64,000 nt of DNA from a bacterium (GCA_022842165.1 JALHQC010000004.1:1-64000), one strand, 5' to 3'; numbered from the stretch's first letter, positions 54,916 to 63,818 are shown. Made by a program: numbers and translations. The notes: a model not told the origin generated them from the letters alone.

Positions 54916-55518
54916 ATGACAAAAGTTCTCGTGCTTTATTATTCCGCCTGGGGCCATATGGAGCAGATGGCCTATGCCGCCGCCGAAGGCGCCAGAGAAG
55001 CCGGCGCGGAAGTGACCGTGAAGCGGGTGCCCGAACTGGTGCCTGATGAAGTTGCCAAAGCCGCGCACTACAAGCTCGACCAGAAGGCGCCGATCGCCAA
55101 GCCGGAAGAACTGGCTGACTATGACGCCGTGATCCTCGGATCCGGCACGCGGTACGGCATGATGACGGCGCAATTGAAGAACTTCCTCGACCAGACCGGA
55201 GGCCTCTGGGCCAAGGGCGCGCTGGTCGGCAAGGTGGGTGCGGCGATGACGTCATCCGCGACCCAGCATGGCGGGCAGGAATCGACCATTCTCTCGATGC
55301 ACACCGTCATGCTGCATCATGGCATGGTGATCGTGGGGCTCCCCTATAGCTGGGCTGGCCAATCGGGCGTCGATGAAATCCGCGGCGGTTCGCCCTATGG
55401 CGCCTCGACTATCACTGCAGCCGATGGCAGCCGCCAACCCGCGCAGCACGAACTCGACGGCGCGAAGTACCAGGGCAAGCATGTGGCGGCGATCGCCGCC
55501 AAGCTCGCGGCGAAGTAA
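54916..55518 (+). CDS. wrbA: NAD(P)H:quinone oxidoreductase, WrbA type
   Basis: A 200-residue flavodoxin-fold enzyme that reduces quinones by two electrons. The FMN phosphate loop [12 protein letters not shown] lies near residue 9. [25 protein letters not shown] near residue 78 and [13 protein letters not shown] near residue 117 are WrbA signatures. With the VOC protein it forms a two-gene unit of the kind induced by quinone or catechol stress. Confidence 0.9.
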   Translation: MTKVLVLYYSAWGHMEQMAYAAAEGAREAGAEVTVKRVPELVPDEVAKAAHYKLDQKAPIAKPEELADYDAVILGSGTRYGMMTAQLKNFLDQTGGLWAKGALVGKVGAAMTSSATQHGGQESTILSMHTVMLHHGMVIVGLPYSWAGQSGVDEIRGGSPYGASTITAADGSRQPAQHELDGAKYQGKHVAAIAAKLAAK

Positions 55519-55571
55519 GTCTCGACAAGATCGGGGAATGATGCGCGGGTCATTGTCCCCCGCATTATTTG

Positions 55572-55675
55572 TCCCTCCTCGCAAAGCGGGGAGGGTGCCG
55601 AGCGTAAGTGAGGCGGGTGGGGTCAGGACCTCCCCTCCGGCGCTTCGCGCCACCTTCTCCGCTATGCGAGGGAGG
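55572..55675. repeat. Palindromic repeat, CCCCACCC/CCTCCCC family, overlapping a gene end
   Basis: CCCTCCTCGC-AAA-GCGGGGAGGG and a GGCGC-TTC-GCGCC hairpin are joined by GAGGCGGGTGGGG. It lies between the convergent wrbA and aminotransferase genes. Its right edge covers the stop codon of the aminotransferase gene, so the last residues of that protein are repeat-encoded. Confidence 0.75.
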
Positions 55676-56768
55676 ATGAGGCGAGAGCCACTGGCAATTC
55701 CTCCGCCAGAATCGCGAGATCGGCGGGCGTTCCGGCCGTTACACGGATGCAGCGATTGAGCGGCGCCACGCCGGGCATGCGGATGAAGACGCCGCGCGCC
55801 ACCAGCGCATCGAGAACGCGCTTCGCATAAGCACCATCGCGGCCGCAATCAATGGCAACGAAATTGGTGGCCGACGGCAATGGCTTCAGGCCAGTCGATG
55901 TGGCGACACGCGCAATCTCCTCACGCGCTGCGGCAACCTTTGCCACCACATCGGCGAGATGATCCTGATCGGCCAAGGCCGCAAGCCCCGCCGCCTGGCC
56001 GAGGCGGGTGACGCCGAAATGGTTTCTGATCTTGTCGAAGGCCTTGATCAGTTCCGCATGGCCGATGCAGTAGCCAAGCCGCATGCCTGCCATGCCATAG
56101 GCCTTCGAGAAGGTGCGGAAGCGCAGCACGCTGGGGTTCGAGACATCGAGCGGCGGCAGCGTGCCATCGGGCGCGAATTCGCCATAGGCTTCATCAAGCA
56201 TCAGCAGTGCGTCAGCGGGCAGGTTGTCGATCATCTCCTGAACCTGATCGCCGCTCCACCAGCTTCCCATCGGATTGTCAGGGTTGGCGAAATAGAGCAG
56301 CCGCGATTTCTCTCGCCGTGCCAGATCGAGCAGCGAGGCGATGTCTTCCCGGTCATCCACATAAGGCGTAGTGACGAGCCTGCCGCCGCATCCATGCACA
56401 TGAAAATTGAAGGTGGGATAGGCGCCGAGCGACGTTGTAACCGTGACACCCGGCTCGACGAAGAGCCGCACGGCAAGCCCGAACAGCCCGTCGATGCCTT
56501 CGCCCACCATGACATTCTCGGGCTTCACGCCGAGATGTGCGGCAAGTGCGGCTTTCAGATCGTGGTTCTCGGGGTCGCAATATTGCCAGGCCTCGCAGGC
56601 TGCCTGTGCGATTGCATCAATAACCTTCGGCGATGGCCCGAACACGCTTTCATTGGCGCCGATGCGCGCCCGGAACCTGATGCCGGTGCGGCGTTCCAGC
56701 GCCTCCGGCCCGACGAAGGGCACGGAGGAGGGAAGCGTTTCGACAAGCGGCGTGAAGGTAAGCGCCAT
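55662..56768 (-). CDS. Histidinol-phosphate-aminotransferase-like PLP enzyme
   Basis: A 368-residue fold-type I aminotransferase of the HisC branch. Catalytic Lys is in FRTFSKAYGMAGMRLGY near residue 215; DEAYGEF near residue 183 and ANESVFGPSP near residue 37 are family-typical. It is probably not the histidine-pathway enzyme, because its operon partner is a sugar-type epimerase and no his gene is near. The substrate is unknown. It starts 8 bases after the epimerase stop. The last few codons and the stop lie inside a palindromic repeat. Confidence 0.78.
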   Translation of the reverse strand: MALTFTPLVETLPSSVPFVGPEALERRTGIRFRARIGANESVFGPSPKVIDAIAQAACEAWQYCDPENHDLKAALAAHLGVKPENVMVGEGIDGLFGLAVRLFVEPGVTVTTSLGAYPTFNFHVHGCGGRLVTTPYVDDREDIASLLDLARREKSRLLYFANPDNPMGSWWSGDQVQEMIDNLPADALLMLDEAYGEFAPDGTLPPLDVSNPSVLRFRTFSKAYGMAGMRLGYCIGHAELIKAFDKIRNHFGVTRLGQAAGLAALADQDHLADVVAKVAAAREEIARVATSTGLKPLPSATNFVAIDCGRDGAYAKRVLDALVARGVFIRMPGVAPLNRCIRVTAGTPADLAILAEELPVALASSSLA

Positions 56769-56776
56769 GGACCGCC

Positions 56777-57664
56777 TCAGATATATTTCCGCCAGTCGTG
56801 TTCTTCCCGGAAGCCCAGCACTTCCCGAATCTTGGCGTTCGACAGCGGCGCCTCGTTGCCCTTCATCTCGCGCTTCAGCGGAATCTGGGGAACGTATTTT
56901 TTCAGGAAGGTGGCGGTGTCTTCCTTCGTCGTGATCGTGTCGTTCACCGCATTGAAGACCTGGAAGCCCAGGCCGTCCTTCTCGATGCACAGGTGGCAGA
57001 TCTGGCCTAAGTCCCGCGCGTCGATATAGCTCCAGGCATTGCGCTTGCGGCTCATCGGGTTTTCGAGGAAGCCCCTGAACATCGGGTATTCATGCGGCTC
57101 GATCACGTTGCCGATGCGAAGCGCATAGATGTCGATCCCGTAGCGCATGGCGAAGGCTTTCGCCGTCTTCTCGTTGAGGAGCTTCGAGAGGCCGTAACTG
57201 TCCATCGGGTCGATGTCGTAGTCTTCCTCCAGCGGGAAATGATGATAGTCCTTGTCGCCTTCCGCGAAGCACACGCCATAAGTTGTCTCGCTCGATGCGA
57301 TGATCACCTTGCGGACGCCGAGCTTCGCTGCCGCCTCGATGACATTGTAAGTCGACATCACGTTGACCTGATAGGTCGTGTTGTCAGGATTGATCAGCAC
57401 GCGCGGCACGGCGGCAAAATGAATGACGGCATCCGGCGCGGCAGGTACCTTGCCCCGGTCATAGCCTTCGAAACCATGATGCATGGTCAGCGCGTTGAAG
57501 ACCTGGCCGGAATCGGTGACATCGGTGATGAGCGTGTTCACGCCCGGGCAATCGAGCGGTTTCAGGTCGAGGTTCAGGATGTCATAGCCCTTCGCCTGCA
57601 GCCACGGCACGACATGCTTTCCAGCCTTGCCCGAGCCGCCGGTAAAAACGATGCGCTTTGCCAT
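56777..57664 (-). CDS. NAD-dependent epimerase/dehydratase (extended SDR)
   Basis: A 295-residue extended SDR. Nucleotide motif FTGGSGKAGKHVVPWL (GxxGxxG) lies near residue 7. The catalytic Ser is near ASSETTYG at about residue 125, and Tyr/Lys in SYGLSKLLNEK near residue 157. The substrate is probably a sugar or sugar nucleotide. The following aminotransferase gene suggests oxidation then transamination of a common intermediate, which is inference. First gene of the pair. Confidence 0.82.
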   Translation of the reverse strand: MAKRIVFTGGSGKAGKHVVPWLQAKGYDILNLDLKPLDCPGVNTLITDVTDSGQVFNALTMHHGFEGYDRGKVPAAPDAVIHFAAVPRVLINPDNTTYQVNVMSTYNVIEAAAKLGVRKVIIASSETTYGVCFAEGDKDYHHFPLEEDYDIDPMDSYGLSKLLNEKTAKAFAMRYGIDIYALRIGNVIEPHEYPMFRGFLENPMSRKRNAWSYIDARDLGQICHLCIEKDGLGFQVFNAVNDTITTKEDTATFLKKYVPQIPLKREMKGNEAPLSNAKIREVLGFREEHDWRKYI

Positions 57665-57800
57665 TCTTCAATCCACCTCAAAACATTGCGAAGTGGCCGG
57701 GGCGTAACATGGAATGCGTGACGCGTACAAGGCCACGCCGGAGCTTCCCCAAGAGGCAGGGAAGTGTCACCCATGTCTCCGGTATGGACCCTGAAAAGGA

Positions 57801-57877
57801 TGGCGTCCCGGAAGGGATTCGAACCCCTGACCCCAGGTTTAGGAAACCTGTGCTCTATCCTGCTGAGCTACCGGGAC
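57801..57877 (-). tRNA. tRNA-Arg (anticodon CCU)
   Basis: On the minus strand it begins GTCCCGGTAGCTCAGC and ends with the encoded CCA. The 7-bp acceptor stem GTCCCGG/CCGGGAC, anticodon loop TTCCTAA (anticodon CCT, reads AGG) and T loop GGTTCGAATCC are all intact in 77 bases. It lies between the epimerase and CarD genes. Confidence 0.96.
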
Positions 57878-57910
57878 TGACGCGAAGCACCTTATAGATC
57901 GGATGGCTTG

Positions 57911-57942
57911 AAAAAGAAAAGGCCCGGCGTCGCCACCGGGCC
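57911..57942 (-). terminator. Intrinsic terminator of the carD gene
   Basis: On the minus strand GGCCCGG and CCGGGCC form a 7-bp stem around TGGCGACG, followed by TTTTCTTTTT. It begins 26 bp after the CarD stop and lies just ahead of tRNA-Arg. Confidence 0.82.
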
Positions 57943-57967
57943 GTTTCGATCACATGTGCGGAGAAGC

Positions 57968-58960
57968 CTATGCAGCTTCCTCGGCGGGAACCTCGTCTTC
58001 GGCCTTTTCGCCGGCGACGGGGGTGCGGCGGGCGTTCTTCGAGAGGTAATCCTCGAGTTCCTTGATCGCCTGATCGTCGTCCATCTTCTTCACGGCGGCG
58101 ATTTCGCGGGCCATGCGGTCGAGGGCCTGCTCGAAGAGCTGGCGCTCGGAATAGGACTGCTCGGGCTGGCGTTCGGAGCGGTAGAGATCGCGCACGACCT
58201 CGGCCACGGCCATGATGTCGCCGGAGTTGATCTTCGCATCATATTCCTGCGCACGCCTTGACCACATGGTGCGCTTGATGCGGGCGCGGCCCTTCAGCAC
58301 CTTGAGGGCGGCTTCGACCTGGGTCTTGTCGGACAGGCGGCGCATGCCCTTCTGCTCGGCGCGGCCGGTCGGCACCTTGAGGCGCAGCTTTTCCTTCTCG
58401 AAATCGACGATATAGAGTTCAAGCTTGGCGCCGGCGATTTCCTGTTCCTCGATCATGATGATCTTGCCCACGCCATGGGCGGGATAGACCACCAGTTCGC
58501 CAACCTTGAACACCAGCTTCTTGGCGGCCGGCGTACCGACGACCGGGCCCGACATGGCCGGACGGCCAGCGGGCGCCGGCGGGGCCTGCATGCGCTGCGG
58601 CGCCGCGGGAGCGGCGGGCTTTGCATCCGGAGCCTTGCGCAGTTCGGGAGCGGGCTTCGCGGCGGCGGCCTTGGGAGCCGCAGGCTTCGCGGCCACGGCA
58701 GGCTTGGCCTGCCCGGCGGCGGCGGCCTTGGGGGCAGCTGGCTTAACGGCAGCAGCGGGCTTTGCGGCGGTGGCCTTGGCGGCCGGGGTCTTCACGGGTG
58801 ACGTTTTCAAATTCGTTGTCTTCGCCTTTGAGGTTTTCGCCGCCGAAGGCTTGGCCTTGGTTGATGCTATGGGTTTTGAAGTTGTCTTAGGGGCCGACTT
58901 GGTCTTGGCCTTGGCCGCGGGCTTCTTGGTGGCTGCGGTCTTCGTCTTGGCTTTCGTCAT
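57968..58960 (-). CDS. carD: CarD-family transcription regulator with a histone-H1-like N-terminal extension
   Basis: A 330-residue protein, about twice the length of ordinary CarD/CdnL. Residues about 1-140 are almost entirely Lys, Ala, Pro and Thr in repeats such as KPAAPKAAAAK, resembling histone H1 or AlgP tails. The CarD part starts near residue 145 (FKVGELVVYPAHGVGKI, the polymerase-binding domain). It continues with helical DNA-binding segments (MRRLSDKTQVEAALKVL, TMWSRRAQEYDAKINSGD). CarD stabilises the open promoter complex with RNA polymerase. The tail should bind DNA non-specifically. The start at 58960 is supported by a continuous basic repeat from the first codon; an internal start is not excluded. 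Confidence 0.85.
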   Translation of the reverse strand: MTKAKTKTAATKKPAAKAKTKSAPKTTSKPIASTKAKPSAAKTSKAKTTNLKTSPVKTPAAKATAAKPAAAVKPAAPKAAAAGQAKPAVAAKPAAPKAAAAKPAPELRKAPDAKPAAPAAPQRMQAPPAPAGRPAMSGPVVGTPAAKKLVFKVGELVVYPAHGVGKIIMIEEQEIAGAKLELYIVDFEKEKLRLKVPTGRAEQKGMRRLSDKTQVEAALKVLKGRARIKRTMWSRRAQEYDAKINSGDIMAVAEVVRDLYRSERQPEQSYSERQLFEQALDRMAREIAAVKKMDDDQAIKELEDYLSKNARRTPVAGEKAEDEVPAEEAA

Positions 58961-59370
58961 TTTGTCCTTCGCCTTTGCCCAATCTGTTGGAGTATGCGCC
59001 TTGAATGCGGCAAATAGGGGACTTGCGGCGCGTCATGGGTACGCAACGCTTTTGTCATGGCCCTATAGAGTTCGCCGCTCGCATGTGAACCACCGGAAGG
59101 ACGCCCTCGAGCCCCGTTCGCTGATCGTGGTTTCCGCCATTAGCGCGAAAAAAATCCGAGCTTTGCGGCCCGGCTCCGTCATCCAATTCGGTTTACATAC
59201 TCATCGTGACTTTAATATCACAAGTTTAGGCATTTTTAAAGGCCAGATGTCCGTGTACGGCGGAAACTTGCGCCGCACACGGAGGAAAGCAGTGGAAAAG
59301 GTTAATTTAAATTAGAACCTTGCATGGCCGACGCGCGCTGCGGTCATGTTCGGCCGGAACCGGCTGTTGC
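58961..59370. other. 410-bp intergenic region between carD and fdxA
   Basis: No gene is recognised. The left part should contain the carD promoter. The right part (about 59185-59325) is clearly more AT-rich than its surroundings. It holds a strong hairpin, CCGTGT-A-CGGCG with CGCCG-C-ACACGG (59251-59282), followed by GGAGGAAAGCAGTG and a seven-codon open frame. There is no gene downstream on that strand, so I do not call a leader peptide. Confidence 0.45.
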
Positions 59371-59709
59371 TCAGTCGCCTTCGCCGGGGTTGGGAGAGAA
59401 GAATTTTTCGAGCTTGCCTTCGACGCCGTCAAATTCCTTGGCGTCACCGGGCGCGTCCTTCTTGGCGGTGATGTTCGGCCATTTCGACGCGTATTCGGTG
59501 TTGAGCGCCAACCAGGATTCGAGGCCAGGCTCGGTGTCGGGCTTGATGGCATCGGCGGGGCATTCGGGTTCGCAGACGCCGCAATCGATGCATTCGTCGG
59601 GATGGATCACCAGCATGTTTTCGCCCTCGTAGAAACAGTCCACGGGGCAAACTTCCACGCAATCCATATACTTGCACTTGATGCAGTTGTCAGTGACGAT
59701 GTAGGTCAT
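59371..59709 (-). CDS. fdxA: 7Fe ferredoxin (FdxA)
   Basis: A 112-residue ferredoxin. The cysteine pattern in [18 protein letters not shown] and [12 protein letters not shown] binds one 3Fe-4S and one 4Fe-4S cluster. The C-terminal extension (residues about 60-112) is typical of this group. It is an essential electron carrier in related bacteria, with little-known partners. It follows the S4 gene in the same direction, 34 bp downstream. Confidence 0.94.
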   Translation of the reverse strand: MTYIVTDNCIKCKYMDCVEVCPVDCFYEGENMLVIHPDECIDCGVCEPECPADAIKPDTEPGLESWLALNTEYASKWPNITAKKDAPGDAKEFDGVEGKLEKFFSPNPGEGD

Positions 59710-59717
59710 GGAGGATC

Positions 59718-59741
59718 AACCGTTCTTTAAACCGAACGGTT
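59718..59741 (-). other. Hairpin between the S4 gene and fdxA
   Basis: AACCGTTC and GAACGGTT form a perfect 8-bp stem with an 8-base loop in the short gap before fdxA. There is no T tract. The fdxA start has no clear ribosome site, so the structure may matter for its translation. Confidence 0.45.
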
Positions 59742-59743
59742 AT

Positions 59744-60076
59744 CTAGCAATTTCCATCCTCCGATGCATCCTCTTTTTGCGGTGCAGGGCCCTCCGAAAT
59801 CGTCATGCCGGGCTCCTGATAGAGCAGGCGGGCGGCACTGGCCGGCCCCCGCCGCGGCGCGATCGCCTCGACATGCAGGACGCGCACCCGGGTGTTCAGG
59901 ACGATGGTCAGCACATCGCCCGGTTTCACGTCATGGGCCGGTTTGATAATCTTGTTGCGGTTGAGGCGGACGTGGCCCTGCTGCACGAGCGAGGCCGCCG
60001 CCTCCCGCGTCTTCACCACACGGGCAAACCACAGCCACTTGTCGAGGCGCTGACGGCTGCTGTCACTTTCCGGCAA
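59744..60076 (-). CDS. S4-domain RNA-binding protein (HslR/Hsp15-like)
   Basis: A 110-residue protein. The S4 motif is QRLDKWLWFARVVKTREAAASLVQQGHVRLN near residues 9-39, followed by KPGDVLTI. Hsp15 of E. coli binds stalled 50S subunits. The helicase and S4 genes overlap by 14 bases, so they are co-translated. The C-terminal tail (EGPAPQKEDASEDGNC) is acidic. Confidence 0.85.
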   Translation of the reverse strand: MPESDSSRQRLDKWLWFARVVKTREAAASLVQQGHVRLNRNKIIKPAHDVKPGDVLTIVLNTRVRVLHVEAIAPRRGPASAARLLYQEPGMTISEGPAPQKEDASEDGNC

Positions 60077-63000
60077 GCTTGGCCTTCAGGGCCCCCAGCA
60101 CGGCGAAGGGGGAATTGGGGTCCATGGGCTTCTCATATTTGGGCTTTTCGAATTGCGGCTTCTCAAACCGGGGCTTCTTGTCGCCGAACGGCGGCTTGCG
60201 GTCGTCGCGCCGGGGTGGGCGCTGGTTCTCACGGGCGTGGCGATCCGCACCTTGGATCTCGGGCCTGTCCTCGCGCTTCTGACGATGGTCGCGGCGGGGG
60301 CGAACGTCACGGCGAGCTTCGCCCTCGGGCTTCGCGGCAGCAGCCTCGGCACCTTCGGCAACGGGCTGACTGCGCGGCGGCGGGCGGCGGGTATGCTCGC
60401 GCTTTTCGGCACGGTGGCGGAAGGGGCCGGTGTCCTTCGGCCACCAGACTTCGAGTTCGACCTCTTCCATCGGCACGGCCGGTGCCTCGCTGGCGGCCGG
60501 GGCCTCGGCGCTGATCGCTTCGCCGATTTCTCCTGCGGTTTCGGGTGCCGCATCACCCGTTTCGGCCGCCATCTGGGGCGTTGCGGGTGGCAATTCCTGC
60601 GGGGTCGCCGGTTCGGCGGGGGGTTCGAGGGGTGGTGCCGGTGGCGTTTCGGGCGGGTCTTCCTGCGGCGGGGCGGGCGGGGTTTCTTCCGGCGGCGTCA
60701 CCGGGATTTCCTGCGGCGTGGGCGTTCCGGGCATGGCGGCGACGGGACGCTTCACCTTCTTCTTCTGCATGCGGTAGTCGAGGCTTTTCAGGATTCCGAG
60801 GAAATCCTCGCCCGAGCAGCCGACGAGCGACATCATGTCGGCCACCACCATGAAGCCGCCGCCTTCGACCGAACCGGCAGGCCGGGCCTCCTCGGGAAAG
60901 CGCGGGCGCCAGAACACGCGGTCGCGGATCATGTCGGCAAGGCGTTCCAGCATGTCGATGCGCACCACACGGCTGCCGCAGATGCGGTAACCGCAAACGC
61001 CATAGAAGCCCCTGGGCGTCGAGCGGTCGAAGGCAGCGGACGTCAGGCCCTGGCCCGGCGGCTGGGGCAGGTTGGCGGGATCGAGCTTGCCCTCCTTCTG
61101 CAACTGCAAGGCCCACAGCAGGAGGCGGAGTTCAGTGGGCGCCGGCTTGAGGAGCGCCGGAATGTAAAGATTGAAGGCCCCGAAGCGGACGCCGAGGCCG
61201 CGCAGCTTCGCACGATCTTCCTGGCTCAGCGACTTCACTTCCTCCATCACCTGGTCACGCGGCAGAACGCCCAGGGTTTCGACGAGCCGGAAGGCAATGC
61301 CGCGGGCGATCCCTTCCAGGCCCTCGGCCTCCTCGAGCTTGAGCAGGGGTTCGAGTGCTGATCCGATATGACGGTCCACGAACTTCTGCAGCCGCGCCTG
61401 CACTTCCTCGCGGTCGGGGCCGGTCGGCTGGTCGCCGGCAATCACCGTGGCACGGGGCTTCAGGAGCGTGGCACCCGGCTCCAGCTTGCCGACCGCGGCA
61501 TGGTTCCAGATGATCTGGCCGTCGCGCGTCAGCTTCAGGCCGGTATCTGAAGAGGCGGACACCGCCTTGGCGCGGGCCGTGATCTCGGCGGCGACCGCCG
61601 AGAGGGCCGCCGCTTTCAGCGCACGCGCCTCCGCACCTTCCGCCGTGCCGTCCGGCACAAAGAGAAAGCCCTTGATCCGGCCCACATATTCGCCTTCGAC
61701 GTGAATGGCGCCATCTTCCTCAACAGTCGACATCAATTCTTCCTTCTGGGCCAGGCGCCTCATCAGCACGCTGGTGCGGCGGTCGATAAAACGCTGTGTC
61801 AGACGCTCGTGCAAGGCATCCGACAGCTTGTCCTCTATCTCTCTCGCATAAGATTGCCAATAGAGAGGCGCCTGAAGCCAGTCAGGACGGTTAGCGACAA
61901 AGGTCCATGTCCGGATATGCGAGATGCGGTTCGACAGCGTATCGAGGTCGCCCGTCGTGTTCTCGCAGAACTTCAACTGCCGTGCGAACCAGTCTTCGTC
62001 GATCACGCCATCACCTGTCTGGAGATACTGATAGATCTTCGAAACGATCGAGGCATGCTCCGAGTTCGAAATATTCCGGTAGTCCGGAATCTGGCAGACT
62101 TCCCAGAGGCGTTCGACATCCTGCCGGGCGACAGCAAGATCGCGGGTGGCGGGGTCGCGGGCCAGCGCCTCGAGCGCCAAGAGATCGGCATTGGGCTGGG
62201 CGCGGGTCAGACCTTGCGACTGCGGCAGCATGTTGAGGGAAAGCTTCAGGCGGTCCAGCGAGGCAAAATCGAGATCGCGGTTGCGCCACTGCAGCATCCG
62301 CACCGGATCGAAGTTGTGGCTTTCGAGGCGTTCGACAATCTCCTGCTCGAAGGGATCGGCCTCGCCGGTTACTCCGAAGGTGCCGTCATTCATGTAGCGG
62401 CCGGCGCGGCCCGCCACCTGGCCCAGTTCGGACGGATTCAGCTGGCGGTACTGGAAGCCGTCGAATTTGCGGGTCGAGGCGAAGGCCACATGGTCGACAT
62501 CCATGTTGAGGCCCATGCCGATCGCATCGGTTGCGACGATGTAATCGACGTCGCCCGACTGGTAGAGGGCGATCTGGGCATTGCGGGTGCGGGGCGACAA
62601 GGCCCCCAGAACGACGGCGGCGCCGCCCCTCTGGCGGCGGATCAGCTCTGCCGTTGCGTAGACCATGTCGGCCGAGAAGGCGACGACGGCAGTGCGGCCG
62701 GGGAGCCTGGTGATCTTCTTCTGGCCGGCATAGAGAAGCTGCGAAAAGCGCGGGCGCGACACGAATGTGGTGCCGGGAATGAGCTTTTCGAGGATCGGGC
62801 GCATGGTGGCGGCACCCAGCAGCATCGTCTCGTCGCGCCCCCGGCGGTTGAGCACCCGGTCGGTGAAGACGTGGCCACGCTCGAAATCGGCGCAGAGCTG
62901 GACTTCATCGATGGCCAAAAAGGGCACATCGACATCCGACGGCATCGCCTCGACGGTGCAGACCCAGTAGCGCGGCTGGGCGGGGATGATCTTTTCCTCG

Positions 63001-63206
63001 CCGGTGACGAGGGCCACGGCGGCGTCGCCGGCACGTTTCCTGACGCGGTCATAGATTTCACGGGCCAGCAGGCGGAGCGGCAGGCCGATCATGCCGCCGC
63101 CATGACCCAGCATGCGCTCCACAGCGAGGTGGGTCTTGCCCGTGTTGGTCGGCCCCAGCACGGCGGTCACGGTTTTTGCAGACGGCATGAAAGAAGCGGG
63201 CGTCAC
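60063..63206 (-). CDS. SUV3-like DExH/D-box RNA helicase with a long low-complexity tail
   Basis: A protein of about 1047 residues. Motif I GPTNTGKTH lies near residue 18, the DEVQ box FLAIDEVQLCAD near residue 95, motif III GAATMRP, then the C-terminal RecA domain (ALSPRTRNAQ, ATDAIGMGLNMD, QVAGRAGRY near residue 265). The helicase core is like mitochondrial SUV3, a partner of RNA decay. From about residue 812 to the end, the protein is Pro/Glu-rich and then Arg/Lys-rich, and should be disordered and RNA-binding. I place the start at GTG 63206 after AAAAGAAG; a TTG at 63209 or ATG at 63188 are alternatives. First gene of the helicase-S4-fdxA run. Confidence 0.85.
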   Translation of the reverse strand: MTPASFMPSAKTVTAVLGPTNTGKTHLAVERMLGHGGGMIGLPLRLLAREIYDRVRKRAGDAAVALVTGEEKIIPAQPRYWVCTVEAMPSDVDVPFLAIDEVQLCADFERGHVFTDRVLNRRGRDETMLLGAATMRPILEKLIPGTTFVSRPRFSQLLYAGQKKITRLPGRTAVVAFSADMVYATAELIRRQRGGAAVVLGALSPRTRNAQIALYQSGDVDYIVATDAIGMGLNMDVDHVAFASTRKFDGFQYRQLNPSELGQVAGRAGRYMNDGTFGVTGEADPFEQEIVERLESHNFDPVRMLQWRNRDLDFASLDRLKLSLNMLPQSQGLTRAQPNADLLALEALARDPATRDLAVARQDVERLWEVCQIPDYRNISNSEHASIVSKIYQYLQTGDGVIDEDWFARQLKFCENTTGDLDTLSNRISHIRTWTFVANRPDWLQAPLYWQSYAREIEDKLSDALHERLTQRFIDRRTSVLMRRLAQKEELMSTVEEDGAIHVEGEYVGRIKGFLFVPDGTAEGAEARALKAAALSAVAAEITARAKAVSASSDTGLKLTRDGQIIWNHAAVGKLEPGATLLKPRATVIAGDQPTGPDREEVQARLQKFVDRHIGSALEPLLKLEEAEGLEGIARGIAFRLVETLGVLPRDQVMEEVKSLSQEDRAKLRGLGVRFGAFNLYIPALLKPAPTELRLLLWALQLQKEGKLDPANLPQPPGQGLTSAAFDRSTPRGFYGVCGYRICGSRVVRIDMLERLADMIRDRVFWRPRFPEEARPAGSVEGGGFMVVADMMSLVGCSGEDFLGILKSLDYRMQKKKVKRPVAAMPGTPTPQEIPVTPPEETPPAPPQEDPPETPPAPPLEPPAEPATPQELPPATPQMAAETGDAAPETAGEIGEAISAEAPAASEAPAVPMEEVELEVWWPKDTGPFRHRAEKREHTRRPPPRSQPVAEGAEAAAAKPEGEARRDVRPRRDHRQKREDRPEIQGADRHARENQRPPRRDDRKPPFGDKKPRFEKPQFEKPKYEKPMDPNSPFAVLGALKAKLAGK

Positions 63207-63570
63207 CAATACTTCTTTTCACTTGGGACGGGGGCATGGCAAGGTCAAGCAGTTTCGACCCGTTCTGGGCCAGTGAGTTAAGGAATGGATTCAAAGCAGA
63301 ACGAAGCTGGCCCGAATCGCTGACTCACGCCGATTCAGGGTTTGTTCCCCAGCATTTGCAGGAGACAGCGAAGGAAGGGGTGAGTGCAAGTTCGGGGTTT
63401 ACAGGTTGCCGGAGCGCTTTCAGGGCCGTTTCGGGTTAACCTTTGCGATTGCTGGTTGAGGAAGTGTAATGTCCCTGAGAGATCGAAACTTTCCAATCTT
63501 AACAAAGCGTTCCGTTTCCGGAACAGAGGGTGCCCGAATCGCTGAAGCGGCCGTTTTCCGGTTTTGTTCA

Positions 63571-63584
63571 CACCATATATGGTG
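63571..63584. promoter_or_regulatory. Perfect 14-bp palindrome CACCATATATGGTG
   Basis: A dyad with an AT-rich centre, lying 142 bp upstream of the rpmB -35 box. It has the look of a dimeric-repressor site, but no regulator can be assigned. Confidence 0.35.
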
Positions 63585-63725
63585 GCCGGACGTTCGGGGA
63601 TGCACCAGAGCGTTCCACCCGGCCAGGATGATCGTACCGTTCGAGACGTGAGGCGTTAACCTCGCCGTCCCATAATGGAACGGGCGGCATCTGCGGGGCC
63701 GACGGGACATTCGCATCCGATTGAC

Positions 63726-63754
63726 TTGACCGTCGCGCTCACTCCTTCTATAGA
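63726..63754 (+). promoter_or_regulatory. Sigma-70-type promoter of rpmB
   Basis: TTGACC (63726-63731), a 17-base spacer and TATAGA (63749-63754), 65 bp before the rpmB start. Both boxes are close to consensus for a housekeeping alphaproteobacterial promoter. Confidence 0.68.
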
Positions 63755-63818
63755 CGCCGCAACCGCGCCGGAGGGCTCAACGCCGTCCGGACCCAAATCT
63801 TATTGTGGAGTGATACCC

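Larger units (their letters stand above)
63207..63818. other. 612-bp intergenic region upstream of rpmB
   Basis: No protein or RNA gene is recognised; short open frames here have no ribosome site or family likeness. It contains four GANTC sites within 63288-63336, a perfect 14-bp palindrome CACCATATATGGTG at 63571-63584, and the rpmB promoter at 63726. The left end must hold the helicase promoter on the minus strand. Confidence 0.5.

Noticed and set aside
63210-63720. Short open frames upstream of rpmB on both strands
   Set aside because: No ribosome sites, no motifs, and composition like noncoding DNA.
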